Source: Colletotrichum lupini
Taxonomy: Eukaryota; Ascomycota; Sordariomycetes; Glomerellales; Glomerellaceae
Assembly (NCBI RefSeq): GCF_023278565.1
Contig: NC_064678.1
Coordinates: 806,001 to 870,000 of the forward strand
Direction: 5' to 3'
DNA: 64,000 nucleotides
This document shows, piece by piece, positions 31,680 through 44,649 of the stretch. The first letter of the stretch is position 1; every line of letters starts with the position of its first letter. A model generated the notes under the pieces. That model ran no database searches. It had not been told where the DNA came from and worked only from the letters and a program-made list of their open reading frames with translations. The translations under genes and the position numbers were made by a program.

Positions 31680-32450
31680 ATGGCTGTGCATGACTTCAGT
31701 AAGGAACAGAGAGACGTTTTCGATGATCAGCATCGTGAGCTCAAAGTTGGTCAAGTCTATCTCCATGCCTAACATACACGTAGTGCTCTATGCAGCTGAC
31801 AGGACATATGGTCATCAAGGACATCTTGCGAAGCAAGGCAGGCGCCGAAGCTGGAGTTACCGTAAAGAGATTTGATGTGGCGATCTCTGAGTTTGCTTGG
31901 GAGCAGGTGCCATTGGCAGACACCCAGAGAGCTCTAGGTGAGGCAATTCATCTAGCCAACGACAGGAAATTCAGCAACATATATGAAGAATTTCTTAACG
32001 CCCCTCTTGGGTCTGAAAAAGAAGAAGCTAGGGCTAGAGATTTGCTCTGCCAGGCCCATGGCATTTCCACAACATCTTACAGACCAAGGAAAGATTGGGA
32101 GCTGGTCAGGGCAGCACCATTCATTGCGTTGCAAGCAGATGTGAGTTTCTGAAGTTCTCAGAGTCAGACATTGTTGTATTATGTTGATAATGGAAGCTCA
32201 AACTGACCCACAATCACGACAGTCTTATTGGAAAGACTCGCCCGAGAAGGTGTTACAGCTCGCCACCAGCCTGCAGGATAAGGGAGATAACTACGCTGAA
32301 AGTGGTCGCGCTAGAACTATGGATCTCGCAGCATCCGAGACCACGGGGAAATTGACAGAACTTCTGTCCCAATACTATGAATTATACGATCAATCTGAAG
32401 CGGAGGTTCAAGCTAAAAGAGCTCGGGGGACGACTTATCCTTGGAACTAG
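31680..32450 (+). CDS. hypothetical protein, no recognised domain
   Basis: The model has exons 31680-31754, 31796-32140 and 32223-32450, in phase, for 215 residues. The second intron has a GTGAGT donor; the first uses a weaker GTCTAT donor. The protein is hydrophilic, mostly helical and acidic, with no signal peptide, membrane helix or Cys pattern. A Lys-Glu-Glu-Ala-Arg-Ala-Arg segment and an Ala/Glu-rich C-terminus stand out. I do not recognise the family. Consistent codon sense across three exons makes a real gene likely. Confidence 0.55.
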
Positions 32451-33092
32451 GTCGTTACCAAGAGTCTGGTACGCTTGGTCTCTCCACTTTGAGCTCCTAG
32501 TCGTCTATCCAACCCCCTGTGGCGGATCCTTTGTATACACCATGCATGTGACACCTCACTCAGCGACTCATATGCTACCTGTCAGTCTTCTACAAATTTG
32601 GCAACTAAGTTCTCAAATACGCAATTTACTTAGCAAGCTGAGAAGCAGCCCAAAGACACGTTCGTTTAGGTTGGAAAGCCAACTACCTATTTTCGCTTGT
32701 TTTGAGAAGCAAAATCCGACATGGCCCCATCAATAAAGGCCTTCAATAGTTGTCGGGCGCAGAGGATAAGCGCATGAGACACCGCTATTTGGACCCTGTG
32801 ACCAACTACGCTCCCACTAAAAGCGCAGAAAGCCTAACCGAGTTACCCGCATGCCGATGACCGCTCAAAGCGCCGCCGTCTGAACACAGTCACACGAGAT
32901 GACTCAGCGGAAGATAACGGAACAGTTTTGTTATCGTCATGGATAACTATGCGCCCTGCTGCTGCTCGCGACACTCTGCAAACTTGTCTCTCTTGGGGTT
33001 GATATTTTCTTGGTGGGTTTGCTACTTGCTTCGATGTATACCGATGTATTCTTCGGTCTGACAACTTGACTTAGCGCCTCTCGTTCTTCACC
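32451..33092. other. intergenic
   Basis: Promoter region of the PQ-loop gene; no other feature recognised. Confidence 0.5.
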
Positions 33093-34318
33093 ATGGCCGC
33101 CGTCAATTTGGGACGGCCTGCGTCACTATCGCAGAGCCCTATCTCGCGGGATGACGCATCCGAGATACTCGGCAGCATTAGCATGGCTGCCTTTCTCTGC
33201 CTCTTGGTATATCTCGCTGTTCACAACAGTTCTGGGAAAATATACTAACAGTTTTTAGATTCCACAACTTGCCGCAAACTACAAGTTGAAGAGCGCAGAC
33301 AGCTTATCTATGGCATTTCTGTTCATCTGGCTTTTGGGGGATGTTACCAATTTACTAGGTAAGACCACACGCGCAAGCCCAGCCAACCTGATCTCGGGAT
33401 ATGTTCTTCCGAGCAGTCTTTCAGATGCATGTGCAGACCACATGGACTCACCTGGCACGATACAGGTGGTTTGGCGAACGGCATCGCGCCCGCAAGCATA
33501 GCCGTGACAACATATCTCTGCTTTTCGTACTCTACACTCATTTGCCAGTGCCTGTACTACAACTCAAAACGTCGGATTCAAAACTTCGTACAGCCTGGGA
33601 CGCCGAGATCGCAATCTCCCGAGCGACGACCTCTTCTTGAACCCGCAGACTCTTCTGAAGACGTGAACTCAACAGGCCACTACCAAATTGCCTCTCCCGG
33701 TTCGAATCAAGTAGTGGACAAGGATGAGGAGACCGACATTAGCACTGTACGCACTCTGCACGACTGGCGGTTTAACGCGGCATGCCTTGCTATGGTCGCT
33801 GTTCTGGGAATCTCGGGATGGTTCGTGCTTCGCCAGTTTGGTTTGCTTGGCGACGAGAGTCCTCCTGGAGCAGTGAGCGTTACGGAGTTGCCAGGCATTT
33901 CTGAATCGGTTGGCTCAGCATTAGGAGTCATCGGCGCGATCTGCTATCTGTGGTATGTGGTGGTGAGCTTGCAAAATGTTGCACCGACTGACCTAGGCAT
34001 GCAGTGCCCGGATCCCTCAAATCATTAAGAATTACAGGGGAAAGTCATGTGAAGGTAAGTTTACCCCCCTACTGCTTGTGATTCCATATGATCTTAAACT
34101 CAACAGGTCTTGCGCCGCTGTTCCTGCTGCTGTCCATTACCGGAAATCTGACGTATGGAATGAGTGTCATTGCGTACAAGCAAGACAGAGAGTATTTGCT
34201 TACCAGCCTCCCTTGGCTGATGGGCTCGCTTGGAACGATCGTGGAAGACGGCATTATCCTATTTCAGGTCCGGCTTTACGCGCGTGTACAAGAGCCAGTA
34301 GAGTCAAGCAGCTTATGA
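33093..34318 (+). CDS. PQ-loop repeat transporter (vacuolar/lysosomal amino-acid type)
   Basis: Five exons (33093-33206, 33259-33358, 33466-33952, 34005-34054, 34107-34318) give 320 residues. Two PQ-loop repeats are clear: Leu-Ile-Pro-Gln-Leu with Asn-Tyr-Lys-Leu-Lys-Ser in the first and Arg-Ile-Pro-Gln-Ile with Asn-Tyr-Arg-Gly-Lys-Ser-Cys-Glu-Gly in the second. Around them lie about seven membrane helices, and a polar central loop of about 70 residues separates the halves. The family includes yeast Ypq1-3 and human PQLC2, which move basic amino acids across vacuolar or lysosomal membranes. Short exons around the second PQ motif explain why no single long frame covers it. Confidence 0.93.
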
Positions 34319-34706
34319 TTCTACTCAACTTGAATGGAAGCCCACATATCATGATTTTGTACTATCTTGGCGAGAACCTAAAGACATTAATGTCATGACT
34401 AGTCAAGCGACTTGGGTCTTGCAGTTCGACTCATTGCCGTTGTTTCTCGGTATGAGCTTTGCGAAAAGAGCAACTTCCGGCCGAGTTGTAATATCTGTAG
34501 GAACAATGCAAATCATTCTAACAGCCTACGGCCATCTGAAATAGGATTCAAGGCAACGTTGGTCCCCCTGAGTTGATGAACATCTCCTCCTGTAGTCTCA
34601 TCAACTCTTCTCGCCTTTCTTCTCGCTTCGGAAACGCACCAATCTCTCATTTTCCAATTTCGTTTTCACAAGCTCAACTTGAAGTCAAACCCGATAGCCG
34701 CCTAAC
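34319..34706. other. intergenic
   Basis: PQ-loop gene 3' region and possible promoter of the small secreted protein remnant; nothing else seen. Confidence 0.5.
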
Positions 34707-35007
34707 ATGCGTGTCATTGCCTTTGCTGCTGCTGCGTTGGCCTTCGCCATGCCCATTTCTCTACGTGATTCCCGTCAAGGATTTTGTTAGTGATGCGTCG
34801 TGAGTCTGCCCAACTAACATCGAATAGGCTGGTGTCTGCGCGGCGTTTGGTGTCTCCTCTCAGAACGGAGTTATCAAAGACTGAACCTCCAGAAGTTGTA
34901 TCGGCAAGGTCGGAGAGTCCTGCACTCAAACCCTCGCAGGACCCGTTTTGTGCCCTGTTTGACGTTTTTGGGCAGGGGAAGGAGCCTGGAAGTTATGTCT
35001 GAGGTGT
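34707..35007 (+). pseudogene. possible broken small secreted Cys-rich protein
   Basis: An ATG at 34707 opens a clear signal peptide of about 16 residues followed by a polar stretch. A GTTAGT donor and TAG acceptor (34849-34850) bound a putative short intron. Beyond it one frame shows four Cys and small residues as in secreted effector-like proteins (a Gly-Val-Cys near the exon start, then Cys-Ile-Gly-Lys, Glu-Ser-Cys-Thr, Leu-Cys-Pro-Val) but is cut by an internal TGA and does not join the first exon in phase. The TGA is one C-to-T step from an Arg codon. The 5' LTR of the copia element begins about 100 bp further on. Broken-gene status is an inference; the alternative phase stays open but looks unnatural. 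Confidence 0.3.
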
Positions 35008-35096
35008 CCAACAGAACCGTGTAGTTCTGCTGCGGCATCACATGTGACTGGCAAAGACACTTTAAAGTCTCTCAACATTCGGAAGTCTAGGTTTCT

Positions 35097-35101
35097 AAAA
35101 C
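35097..35101. repeat. target-site duplication, left copy
   Basis: AAAAC directly before the 5' LTR, identical to 42071-42075. Confidence 0.85.
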
Positions 35102-35303
35102 TGTCGGATTGGAAGTCCAATTCGACCGCGGCATACAGCCGACTGCGCAGGGGCTAATTAGGGGCCCTATTTACGATTATCGTAGCCAGCCTAACCTACG
35201 GTTAGAACCTCCTTTTTACACCTACGCAGATATTTATATAGTTTAATTAATCTCTTCGTTAACTACGGTTCGAACTAACTACCCTATAATAGGGATACTA
35301 ATA
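35102..35303 (+). repeat. 5' LTR of element 1
   Basis: 202 bp; starts TGTCGGATT and ends ACTAATA. It differs from the 3' LTR mainly by C/T and G/A changes. Confidence 0.92.
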
Positions 35304-38300
35304 CTAATTAGTAGTTAAATTCCACTATTATAAATTAATAAGGCATCTCGCTACGTAGAAGAGATAACCTCTTAATACTATACGGGATAGGAGATTCGTG
35401 CTAATTAACTTTACGGAAGTAGACGAAAAAGGGGGCGATTCTCGAATGCCGCACGGAATTGAGTAATCGTAGCCCTTTACTACCTACGAGAGGTCGACGT
35501 CTATTACGTTAAACTACGTTAATTAACGGAACCGCTTAAGTAACTAGTTTTTCGCCGTCGCCTTAAGTAGCCTTTTTACTAAATAACTTTTCTATAGCCG
35601 GCCCGCGATCAGAAATTAACTAGCTAAATTAGCAAAAGGAATTCCCTATATAACGACTACTTGCCTAATTAACTAGTACGACGAACGGGCTTAATAGTAC
35701 GGTATAAAAGAGCACTACGCGATTAAAAAAGGGGATCTCTAAACGTAAATATTTTTACTTAGCGACGAAGGTAACCCTATAGGAGTTATTAAGCTAAGAG
35801 ATTTATAGTATATAGAAAAGTCTATTATTACGGGGATCTTACGGGTACGCCCTTAAGCCCGCGATCTAAACGACCTCTTCGTAGCTCCCTTAACTACCCC
35901 CTAGGTATTACTTAGGAATATAGTATAGGGGACGGTCTAACGAGGGAGGAGGGGATTTAGAGGTCCTAATAGTATCGAGTTAAGAGTATTACGGATCTTA
36001 GAGATTAACTTAAGAAGAAGGCGGCTACCCTAAAGTAGTCCTACGACCTCTTATTAAAGTCACTATTAGCCTAAAAAAAGGCTAAAAAGACGAGGATCTA
36101 AGGGAAAAAAAAAGAATCCTCTAGAGGGCCGCTAAAGGGCTTCTTTTTATACTAGCTCACGGCGTAAGATTACTAATTTCGAGAAATCGGTAACTAGTAA
36201 AAATCCCGAGACTAATTACTATATCTTATTACGGTAATATAAACGTCTGCCGCTACTATTATTAAAAGAAACTACTAGAACCTACCCTTTTATATTAAAT
36301 AAAAAGGAGGATCTTAGTAAGTACGATAGTTAGCGATTTAGAAGGGTAGTAGTAATCGCTAGAAATAGTAAAAACGAGAGTAGTAGCGAGATAGTAAGAG
36401 GAAGCGGGAATCTCCTAGACCCCGATAAATTCGTCGGGTAGCGAAAGTACGGATTTGCTACGACTAGCGCGCGGATTAGATATATCCTTATTAAAATTAA
36501 ATACGCTAGCGACCGCTAATATAGGCATAAGCTAGAGCACGACTCTTAGCGAGTTAGGGTAAAGAAAAAGAGGACGAAACCCGATCCTAGATAGAATCCT
36601 AATCCTTTATAAGTAGGTAAATATTAACCCGGACTATTAGGGGACGTAGATATATAGAATTGCGGATTAGCCTAACGGCGAGTAAATTAACGCGGTATTA
36701 ATCTATTTAACTAAGGTCTACGAGAAAAAGGGGCTATAGGGGTAACCCCTATTTTACGAGATCGTAAACGACCTTAGCTATTAGCTAAACAAATAGTTCG
36801 TAAGCACAAGCCTAGGAATTATAAAAGCGGTTAATAAATTCCTCTATAAGCGAGGGGTACTACTAGCGTAATTATAATCGCGAGAACCTTACGAAATCCT
36901 AATAGCGACGATTATAGAGGAGGAATTCGTAACATAGACCTAGGTATAAGTCGATAGGGCGTATAATCGCTTTAACGAATTCAGAAAAAGGGTAAACGAC
37001 CCAGATTTCCTTTTTATAATTACTAACGGCAATCTATCGTCGCAAAAGGATATATAGAGGCAAAATATAGTACTAAAAGTACGATAATTAATAATTCCGC
37101 CTATTTCGATCTATAGCTCGTCGCCGCTACTAATACGAAATTCGGTACTAATCGGCTAGTAAAAAAGGAGGTAGACTACCCGAAGTTACTAATAATACGT
37201 AGCGACGTAGGGATCGCATATAGATACCGAAAATCTAATAACAAATACGAAGTAATTCACAGACCTTAAAAAGATCTTCTCGAAAGAGAAATTATACTCT
37301 GGGGGGAAGTATGAGGTCTTATAAGAAACCCTAACGATATTTTACGATTACTACGAAAAAGTCGGAATTAAGGAACACTAGTACTATTCGGTAATTAATA
37401 TCGTACTCGTAGGCAAAGCCTCTAATTACTACTACGAAGCGGTGCGTAATTTCGATCGAAACGACTTTCTTAGTATAATTAACGCAATCCGAAGCCGCTT
37501 CGAGACCTATAATAAGAACCTAGAGCTCCTATCTAAGCTACGAGCGATTTCTTTTATATCTATAGCTAGGATAATAGAGGGCAAATCGCGAGTAGAAATC
37601 CTCGAAGAGCTTATCGATTGAATTAATAAGCTAGCGAAAACCTAGCTAAATAAAGGGACTAACGAGCGGAAAGTCGGATATCTCTATACTATAGTCTAGC
37701 GCGTTTTAAAAACAAAAATAACTCTATACTAAGTACCCGAAAACTACGAGACGCTCTACTCGAGGCTAAGATCTAGCTTTAATATTAAGGCGAGAATACC
37801 GTACTAAACCTACCTCTAGGTATATAACGGCCCTTACTAATAGTATTAAGTCGACCGAACGTATAATAGGAAAGGAAAGGAAGCTAAGTATGGTAATCGC
37901 TAATAAGGAATCCTAGATTTATTAAATAAGTAGAGATTTAACTCGCGAGTAGGGTAACGAAAGAAGCAGTATTTTATTTATAAAAAGGATAGATATTAGT
38001 TAAGTAACTACTCCGAGGAAGAGCGTACTAAATCGTACGAATAATATAGAAAATCGAGGGTAGTAGATAGTAAAACTAGCCCTTATCGATTTAACTAATT
38101 CCTCGTTATATATAAAGGCAGATCCGGGGGTACGGAACCTAGTAAAAGTAGCTAATTTAGCGGCCTAAAGCACCCGTACCCTATAAGAGATTTAGAAAAT
38201 AAAGAAGATCTTACCCCCTATACCGACGAATTAGATTACGACGAAGTCGACGATATTAACCACTCTTTCTTCGCCCCGTTAGCCTCGGGAGGATATACGA

Positions 38301-41300
38301 GGCTAAACGAATAAAAGGTAGTAGAAGCCCTTAATAAGTAGGCTTTTATTTACGGATAGTAAGAGAAGGTCCCTTAGATAAAGGATACGGAGGTAGGCAA
38401 AAGGACAAATCTAATAGCACAGAATTCTACTCTTTTAATATCTAAAGAAAAGAGATAAGGTACTAAGCAATTCTAGGGGTAGCTAGAGGGGTCCTTTTTA
38501 TACTACCTAGATTACTCGAATACTAAGCTCGTATAGGCATTCTATACGAACGAAAGGTACGGCCCAGATAATTTCTATAAGATTATCCTAGACACTAGGG
38601 CATCGCAATAGTTAATAAGAGGAAAAGGGTAATTCTAAGCGCTATAGAAAATCGCGCTAGTAACGCTTAATACGTTAATAGCGGGCATTGCGAAGATTAG
38701 CTTCGGCCTAAGTAAGGAAATCGTCGCCCTAAGTACGGTAAAAATAGAGACGTACTTTAGAACGATAACTTTCTATATCCTACCTATTAATACCCCATTT
38801 CTCTTATATCTAAAAGACATAGATCGACTAGGCATTATATTTAATAATACGAGGAACAGAATCTCTAGCTATAAGCACTTCGAAATAGTCGAATAACGAT
38901 AGGGGCACGCGTTCATAAGGCTTACTAACGACACGAAGTTAATTAATTACCTAACGGAAAGTGAGCTTAGATAACTATACTAGAGATTTAGCTACCTATC
39001 GGTCGCGAGGCTATATAACCTCCTAAAGTATTTAGGTAATAATAATATCGAAATAGGGGCGCTAAAGTAGTTAATAAAAGTATGCTACTAATACTAAATA
39101 AATGCGCAGAGCCCACGCAGATTTAAATTCAAATTGCGTAATAAGCTCAACTTTAATTAGGAGATCGTTATTAATATTTTCTACTTAAATAGTCGACCGG
39201 TCCTATATATAATCGACGAGGCTATATTATTCTAAGCAGGGCAATTCCTACGGGATTTATAAGCAAAAATAGTATAGGTAGCTCTATAAAAAAGCTAGAT
39301 TAATATATACTAGGGACCGCTAGACGGTATTAGAACCGACGCTAGTACTAGTTTTAAGTTAATAGAATTTAAAGAAAATATAACGGCTTATAGTATATAG
39401 TTAAAAGTCGTACCCGTCGAAGCGTACTATAGTATTAGAAAAGTAGAAAGGGCGCACTAGTAGTTAAAAAGAGCGTTTAAAATTATTAAAGAGGAAAATC
39501 CCGATTCTAACGACGACGAATGCTTCTAAACGGTACTTAAATACTATAATAATACTATAGGGCCTAACGGGCTTATACCGACGCTTTTAGTATTTAGAGT
39601 ATATTTAAGAACGACCTTAGCCTCGCTACCGTTACTAAATATAAGCTAGCGAGCTTAAGTAGTTAAAAAAGTAATACGGGCACTGTGCAAGGTAAGTATA
39701 AGAAGGTAAGTTAATAAGGTAATTACTACGCGCAATAGGCCTAATATAGGGGTTAATTTAAATATGCCCCTAAATTTAGATATACGAGTATAGCGCGAAA
39801 TTACTTAATAATAAGCTAGGCTATATAAATTAATTTCCGTCGACGAGCGTTCTTACGTAGTTACGAGAGATCGCGACTAGCTACTCGAGGTATTAATTAT
39901 AGTAGTTAGACTATATTATATAGATCCTATCGAAGTAATTTCTAGCCTATAAAAAGAAGAAGAGCTAGGGGAAGTTATATAACCCGCAGTAGAGGTATAG
40001 GAAATTATCCTCGACGAAATCGTCGTAGTAGTACTAATAAACGACGAGGAAGAGGAAATTACTAAAAGGGTACTAATACGTCGCGGGAGACTACGACGGC
40101 AAGTACTAACGCGGCAATTTATTATTAGCGACGAGGTAATTAATACCTTTTATATAGTAAAAGAGAAAGCCGATTTCGAGCTAGTAGTTAAACTACGTAA
40201 GGAAGGCGTAATTATAACTATTAGAAAGCCGTATAAGGGATTAGATCTTATCGAAGTAGACACTCTGCGCGATCGAGGGGTCTATCGATTTATCTTTTAC
40301 GATTTAGAAAAGTATACAAACCTCCGCATATTTAAATTGCGAATAGTTCGTAAAATTAAAAAAAAAAGAACACCCCAACCGTATAAGAAGTTTAGATACG
40401 TAATTTAGGGGTACGGCGACGTTAAAAAGGCGACGCTACTTATATAATCGCCCACTATATAACGCTATAGCTAACGATTAATAATAGTACTAATAGCATC
40501 GCTACGGAAGAAGGGATACGAGATTTAGAGCCGTGATATTACCTAAGCATATACCTAATCGGCCACAGGGCTCATAAGGAAAATCCTAGCCTATTTACTA
40601 AAGGAAATAGCTAGTAAGTACCCAGAAGGCACGATTATTAAAGTGCTTAAGCTACTATATAGGCTCGCAAAATCGGGCACTTATTAATAGGCCACTTACT
40701 ACGATTTTTATATTAATTAACTATTAATAGTTACCTCTATATACGACCCGTACTTACTAGTCGCGGAGTATAAAGGTAACTAATTTAGGATCGTTAGAAT
40801 ATAAACCGACGATATATTGGGCCTATCCAATATTAACTTTATAAAGAAGGAGGATAAGGAGCTTTAGAAAGCGGGCTTCGTAATAAAGCTAAAAGAGGTC
40901 CTTATAATAAACACCCCCCTAGTATTTAATAGCGGGATTCTTATAATCGAAAGGGAAACCGTCGTTTTTTAGTAAAAGGGGTAGGGCAAGAAGATTAACC
41001 TCGTCGACCCGAACGTAATTAATATTAAGAAGCGGTATAAGGCTAAGCTTGCGCGAGGGGTATATATTACGAGTATTTATTAGCCCGAAGTAACTTTTAA
41101 CTATACTAGGGTAGCGCAAGCTATAAATCTAACTAAACGAGACGTCGAGGTATTTAATAAGCGGCTTAAGTAGTAGTAGACGAATCTCAATCGAGGTCTC
41201 GTTTACTACTCGATTAACCTTATAACTAGTAAGCTCTACGTCTTCGTCGATAAGTTATTTATAAATAATAACGACCTTACTTCTTAATTAGGGTATATTA

Positions 41301-41849
41301 TTATCCTAGCTAATAAGAGTATAGGCGAGAGCGAATTTACTATATATAGTAATATAATTTACTACTCGTTAACTAAAAGTAAGTAGGTAATAAGAAGTGT
41401 ACTAGCGTCGGAGGTTTATAATATAGTTAATAGCATTAACCTCTTTTATACGATTTTAACGACGCTAAGGAAGATTACTAATTGAATTAGCCTTCTACCT
41501 ATTCTAACGGTTATCTATACCGATTCCTACTCGCTATACGAATGCCTTGTTAAATTAGGAACGACGAAGGAAAAGAGGCTTATAATCGATATTATAGCCC
41601 TTAGGTAATCGTACGAAAGGCGCGAGATACTTAAGATCTATTAGATTAATAGTAAAAATAACCTCGCAGATATTTTTACGAAAGTAGTACTAAATAAGGG
41701 ATTAGAGTAATTCGTAGGTAGTAGAAAAGTCATTATACAAATAGAGGGATGGGTTATATAAAAAGAATAGAGAAAAGGGGGAAAAAGAGACGACTTAGTA
41801 AACGGGCCCGAGGTCGAATTATACCTCTAACCGCAGCGGTTAAATCGAT

Positions 41850-41864
41850 AAAAAAAAGAGAAAG
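41850..41864 (+). other. polypurine tract of element 1
   Basis: A 15-nt all-purine run ending four bases before the 3' LTR, in the position where plus-strand DNA synthesis is primed. Confidence 0.7.
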
Positions 41865-41868
41865 TTAG

Positions 41869-42070
41869 TATCGGATTAGAAGTCTAATTCGACCGCGGTA
41901 TATAGCTAACTGCGCAGGGGCTAATTAGGGGCCCTATTTACGATTATCGTAGCTAGCCTAACTTACGGTTAGAACCTCCTTTTTATACCTACGCAGATAT
42001 TCATATAGTTCAATTAATCTCTTCGTCAACTACGGTTCGAACTAACTACCCTATAATAGGGATACTAATA
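41869..42070 (+). repeat. 3' LTR of element 1
   Basis: 202 bp, same length as the 5' LTR; starts TATCGGATT, consistent with a G-to-A change of the usual TG end. Confidence 0.92.
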
Positions 42071-42075
42071 AAAAC
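42071..42075. repeat. target-site duplication, right copy
   Basis: AAAAC directly after the 3' LTR. Confidence 0.85.
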
Positions 42076-42187
42076 AAGTAAAAGTCCACCGGAGAACATC
42101 CCTGTTCTGTCCATATCTATTGCAATTACACATAAAATTCTCTTCATAATGCAGTAATATGTTTAGTCAAAGTAAAGGGAGCCAAGG

Positions 42188-43828
42188 CTACAGTCCAAAT
42201 TTCTCAAAATGAATTAGATGCCCTCTCCTCTTCCACACGAAGAGCGTGTACGCTAGACTTGCAGAAGTCACGGCCGCAACAGAAACCAGCGCCGGCCAAT
42301 TAAATTGCGAAGGCCGGAAGAAGATTATTGTCGCCATGTATGAAAGTAGCTCAAACGCATTTTGCCAGGCTGCCTCGACTGTCGAGAATCTGCCACGGCT
42401 CTCGGCTTCGACTTCCTGAATTCTCGTGTCAGACGATTTTACACCAATGACTTTTCATAGGCCGGGAGCTTCTCACCTCTTGGACGATGATTTGAGTACA
42501 AAGGTCAAAACCGCGAAGACCAAGACGGCTAATAATGACTCCGATCACGAGGCTGCTTGCCGGTATGAGGGGGTTCGGCATAAAGGCCCAGAAAGCCACC
42601 AAGCCGCCTATCAGAGGAAGAACCTGGCAATTGCTCATCCAAAGGCCAGCGCGTACTTGTCCAATTCGACCCACGAGCCAAGGCGCAACCCAAGTCGCCA
42701 ACACCTCGAAAACCACACTGATTGTTCTTGCAATGCCGATGTATGTTGTGTTGAAACCTGATGCGGCCAAGTACGTGACCATCTGGCCTCCAAAGCTCAG
42801 TACCGTGAGGTATAGTAGAGAGCAGGCAAACGATGGCAAGAATGCGCGATGGCCAAAGTAGAAATTGAAGTCGGATGCGGACTTCTTGATATGGCTCAGG
42901 AGCTTTATGCCAGGATTCGCCGATGCTGCCGTTGTTTCGGAGGTAGACGTTGGCTTAGACTTAGGCTCCTGCAAATCAGGGTCCTCGTCATAGATCTTGG
43001 CAATGGCATAGTACTCGACAGCAACAGAAGCGGTATTCATGGAGAAGTTGACGATAATCGCTGCCTTTGTGGATAATCCGTCAATAAGAGCGATGAACAG
43101 TGGCCCGAGTAGTTTGCAGAGAAGATCGATGCGGCGCATCTGCGCATTGAGAACTGCTAGAGCTTCGATGTCACCTTTGGCGATGATAACAACCTAGTGG
43201 CCCATTAGAGACATTGAGTTGTCCGGTGCAATCAGCTCAAACTCACCCAGTCTTTCTCCACTGAAACCATGTTCACGATGGAGTAAAGCTTTTCGGCACA
43301 CGCCATCAATGAGAGGAGCGCAAGCAAAGCCGAACGTCCACAGTCGCCCAACGGTAGCCTAATGAAGAGGACGTAAAATAAGACACATGATGCTGATACT
43401 GCAAGTCGTTGGAAGACTGGGCAAAATCATGTCAATATTCAACAGCCTGATGAGTCGTCCATCTACATGCGCCGAGACTCACCAATGGATGCGCGGACAA
43501 CTTTCAACCGGTCATTGTTATCAATGTACTGTCCAACTGTAGGCGCGAAAACGAGAGCCGATAATCCCCTGGCAAGCGCATAAAGCGACATGGGCAACAG
43601 TGTACCCGGAAATATGGTCGCCAGGTACAGCACAGCGCCAAACTCGAACATCCGAGAATTCCAAGTCGAGAGGAAGTGCGATAAGTAGAGCCGGCGTGCG
43701 ATTCGGGGATCCACCCGGTGGGTTTCGGAGACCGAGCGATCTCCTTGGCCTGCTCCATTGCCGAGAAGCGGCGTCTGCTCGTCGGGCCGGATGGCCTCTT
43801 CATCGGGGAGAGACTTAGTGTGCGTCAT
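42188..43828 (-). CDS. ferroportin-family iron exporter (solute carrier 40)
   Basis: Minus-strand exons 43828-43483, 43416-43247, 43193-42477 and 42415-42188 join in phase for 486 residues. An acidic cytosolic N-terminus leads into the family's opening block Leu-Tyr-Leu-Ser-His-Phe-Leu-Ser-Thr-Trp-Asn-Ser-Arg-Met-Phe-Glu-Phe. Then come Gly-Gln-Tyr-Ile-Asp, a Val-Glu-Lys-Asp-Trp segment and Met-Arg-Arg-Ile-Asp-Leu, all typical of ferroportin, with about eleven membrane helices. Fungal members are thought to export iron or other divalent metal from the cytosol. The stop lies only about 110 bp from the copia element, yet no decay is visible. The next gene right, transcribed divergently, is a Zn2Cys6 regulator. 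Confidence 0.92.
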
Positions 43829-44649
43829 CGTTCAAAAGGAGAATTGCCCAAAGCCTCGGATTCGAGGATCAGATAAGGATGAGAGAACTAAATAGTTGAC
43901 TGCGTAGGAACCGGAGAAAGCTTGATAGCTATAGGCCCGGGCAGGGCCGCATCAGATAATGTACGGATAGACATCTTAACCTTGACGTGGCGTGACTTCA
44001 GATGAACGGTGAGCAGGAATTATTATCTAATAGCTACGCGAAGACGGGGGGAGGTGAATACATTCCCGAAGCTCTGCGTTGCAAGCATTTGGGTACGGAA
44101 TGGTTGAGGTTCCGAACAGGGAGCTTTGCCCTGATTGATGAGTCTGGAGAGTGGGTCGAGGCGACGGAGGTAACACAGGTTCCGCGTCCGTGCCTTTAAT
44201 TGCTACTTTATGGCACACATCTGTATGTACCCAGATTCTGCTCTAGCAAGTCATCTCTCAGATCTGAGCTGCTTTTCCAACACAGTCTCTAAGCGGCCGA
44301 TTCTTAATATATGCAGATGCCTCTTATACCAATTCTTTCGGAAGATGGATGTGTCCCCAAAGCTTTGAAATGGAGAACATGGCCATCAACCCGTTTCTTG
44401 AATCATGTCCGTCCCATTTTGGTCTAGTGCCCAGCCTCTATGTCAGATGAAGGTAAACCGTTTGTAATCGGAGCCAAACTCCATGCTGTGCCCGCTTAGT
44501 CATGATACGAGATCTTTCAAAACCTGGGGCATGGCCGCCGACGGAGCTGAGTTTGCTCCGTGTGTCCAATTCGATGCTGTCTTGCACCAACAAGCCCCAG
44601 CAGCTTTGCCAGAAGTACCGGCTCCTGGGGAACGCTGATCAATGCCAAA
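43829..44649. promoter_or_regulatory. divergent promoter region of ferroportin and Zn2Cys6 factor
   Basis: 0.8 kb with no credible gene. A 65-codon frame at 44002-44199 has no support. No specific operator was recognised. Confidence 0.4.

Larger units (their letters stand above)
35102..42070 (+). mobile_element. Ty1/copia LTR retrotransposon, RIP-degraded, plus strand (element 1)
   Basis: The 6969-bp element has 202-bp LTRs at both ends and a perfect 5-bp target duplication. All reading frames are broken, mainly by TAG and TAA. Residual similarity runs in copia order on the plus strand: a gag zinc-knuckle-like region near 37960-38040 with Cys codons changed; a protease motif reading Asp-Thr-Arg-Ala-Ser at 38591-38605; pre-integrase and integrase from about 38980 to 39700; reverse transcriptase with Thr-Asp-Asp at 40805-40813; and RNase H from about 41225 to 41760. 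CpA and TpG are almost absent while TpA is abundant and CpG remains common, the dinucleotide pattern expected of RIP. It cannot encode its own proteins. Confidence 0.95.

Noticed and set aside
40919..41119. 66-codon minus-strand frame inside element 1
   Set aside because: It is the antisense of the decayed reverse transcriptase region.
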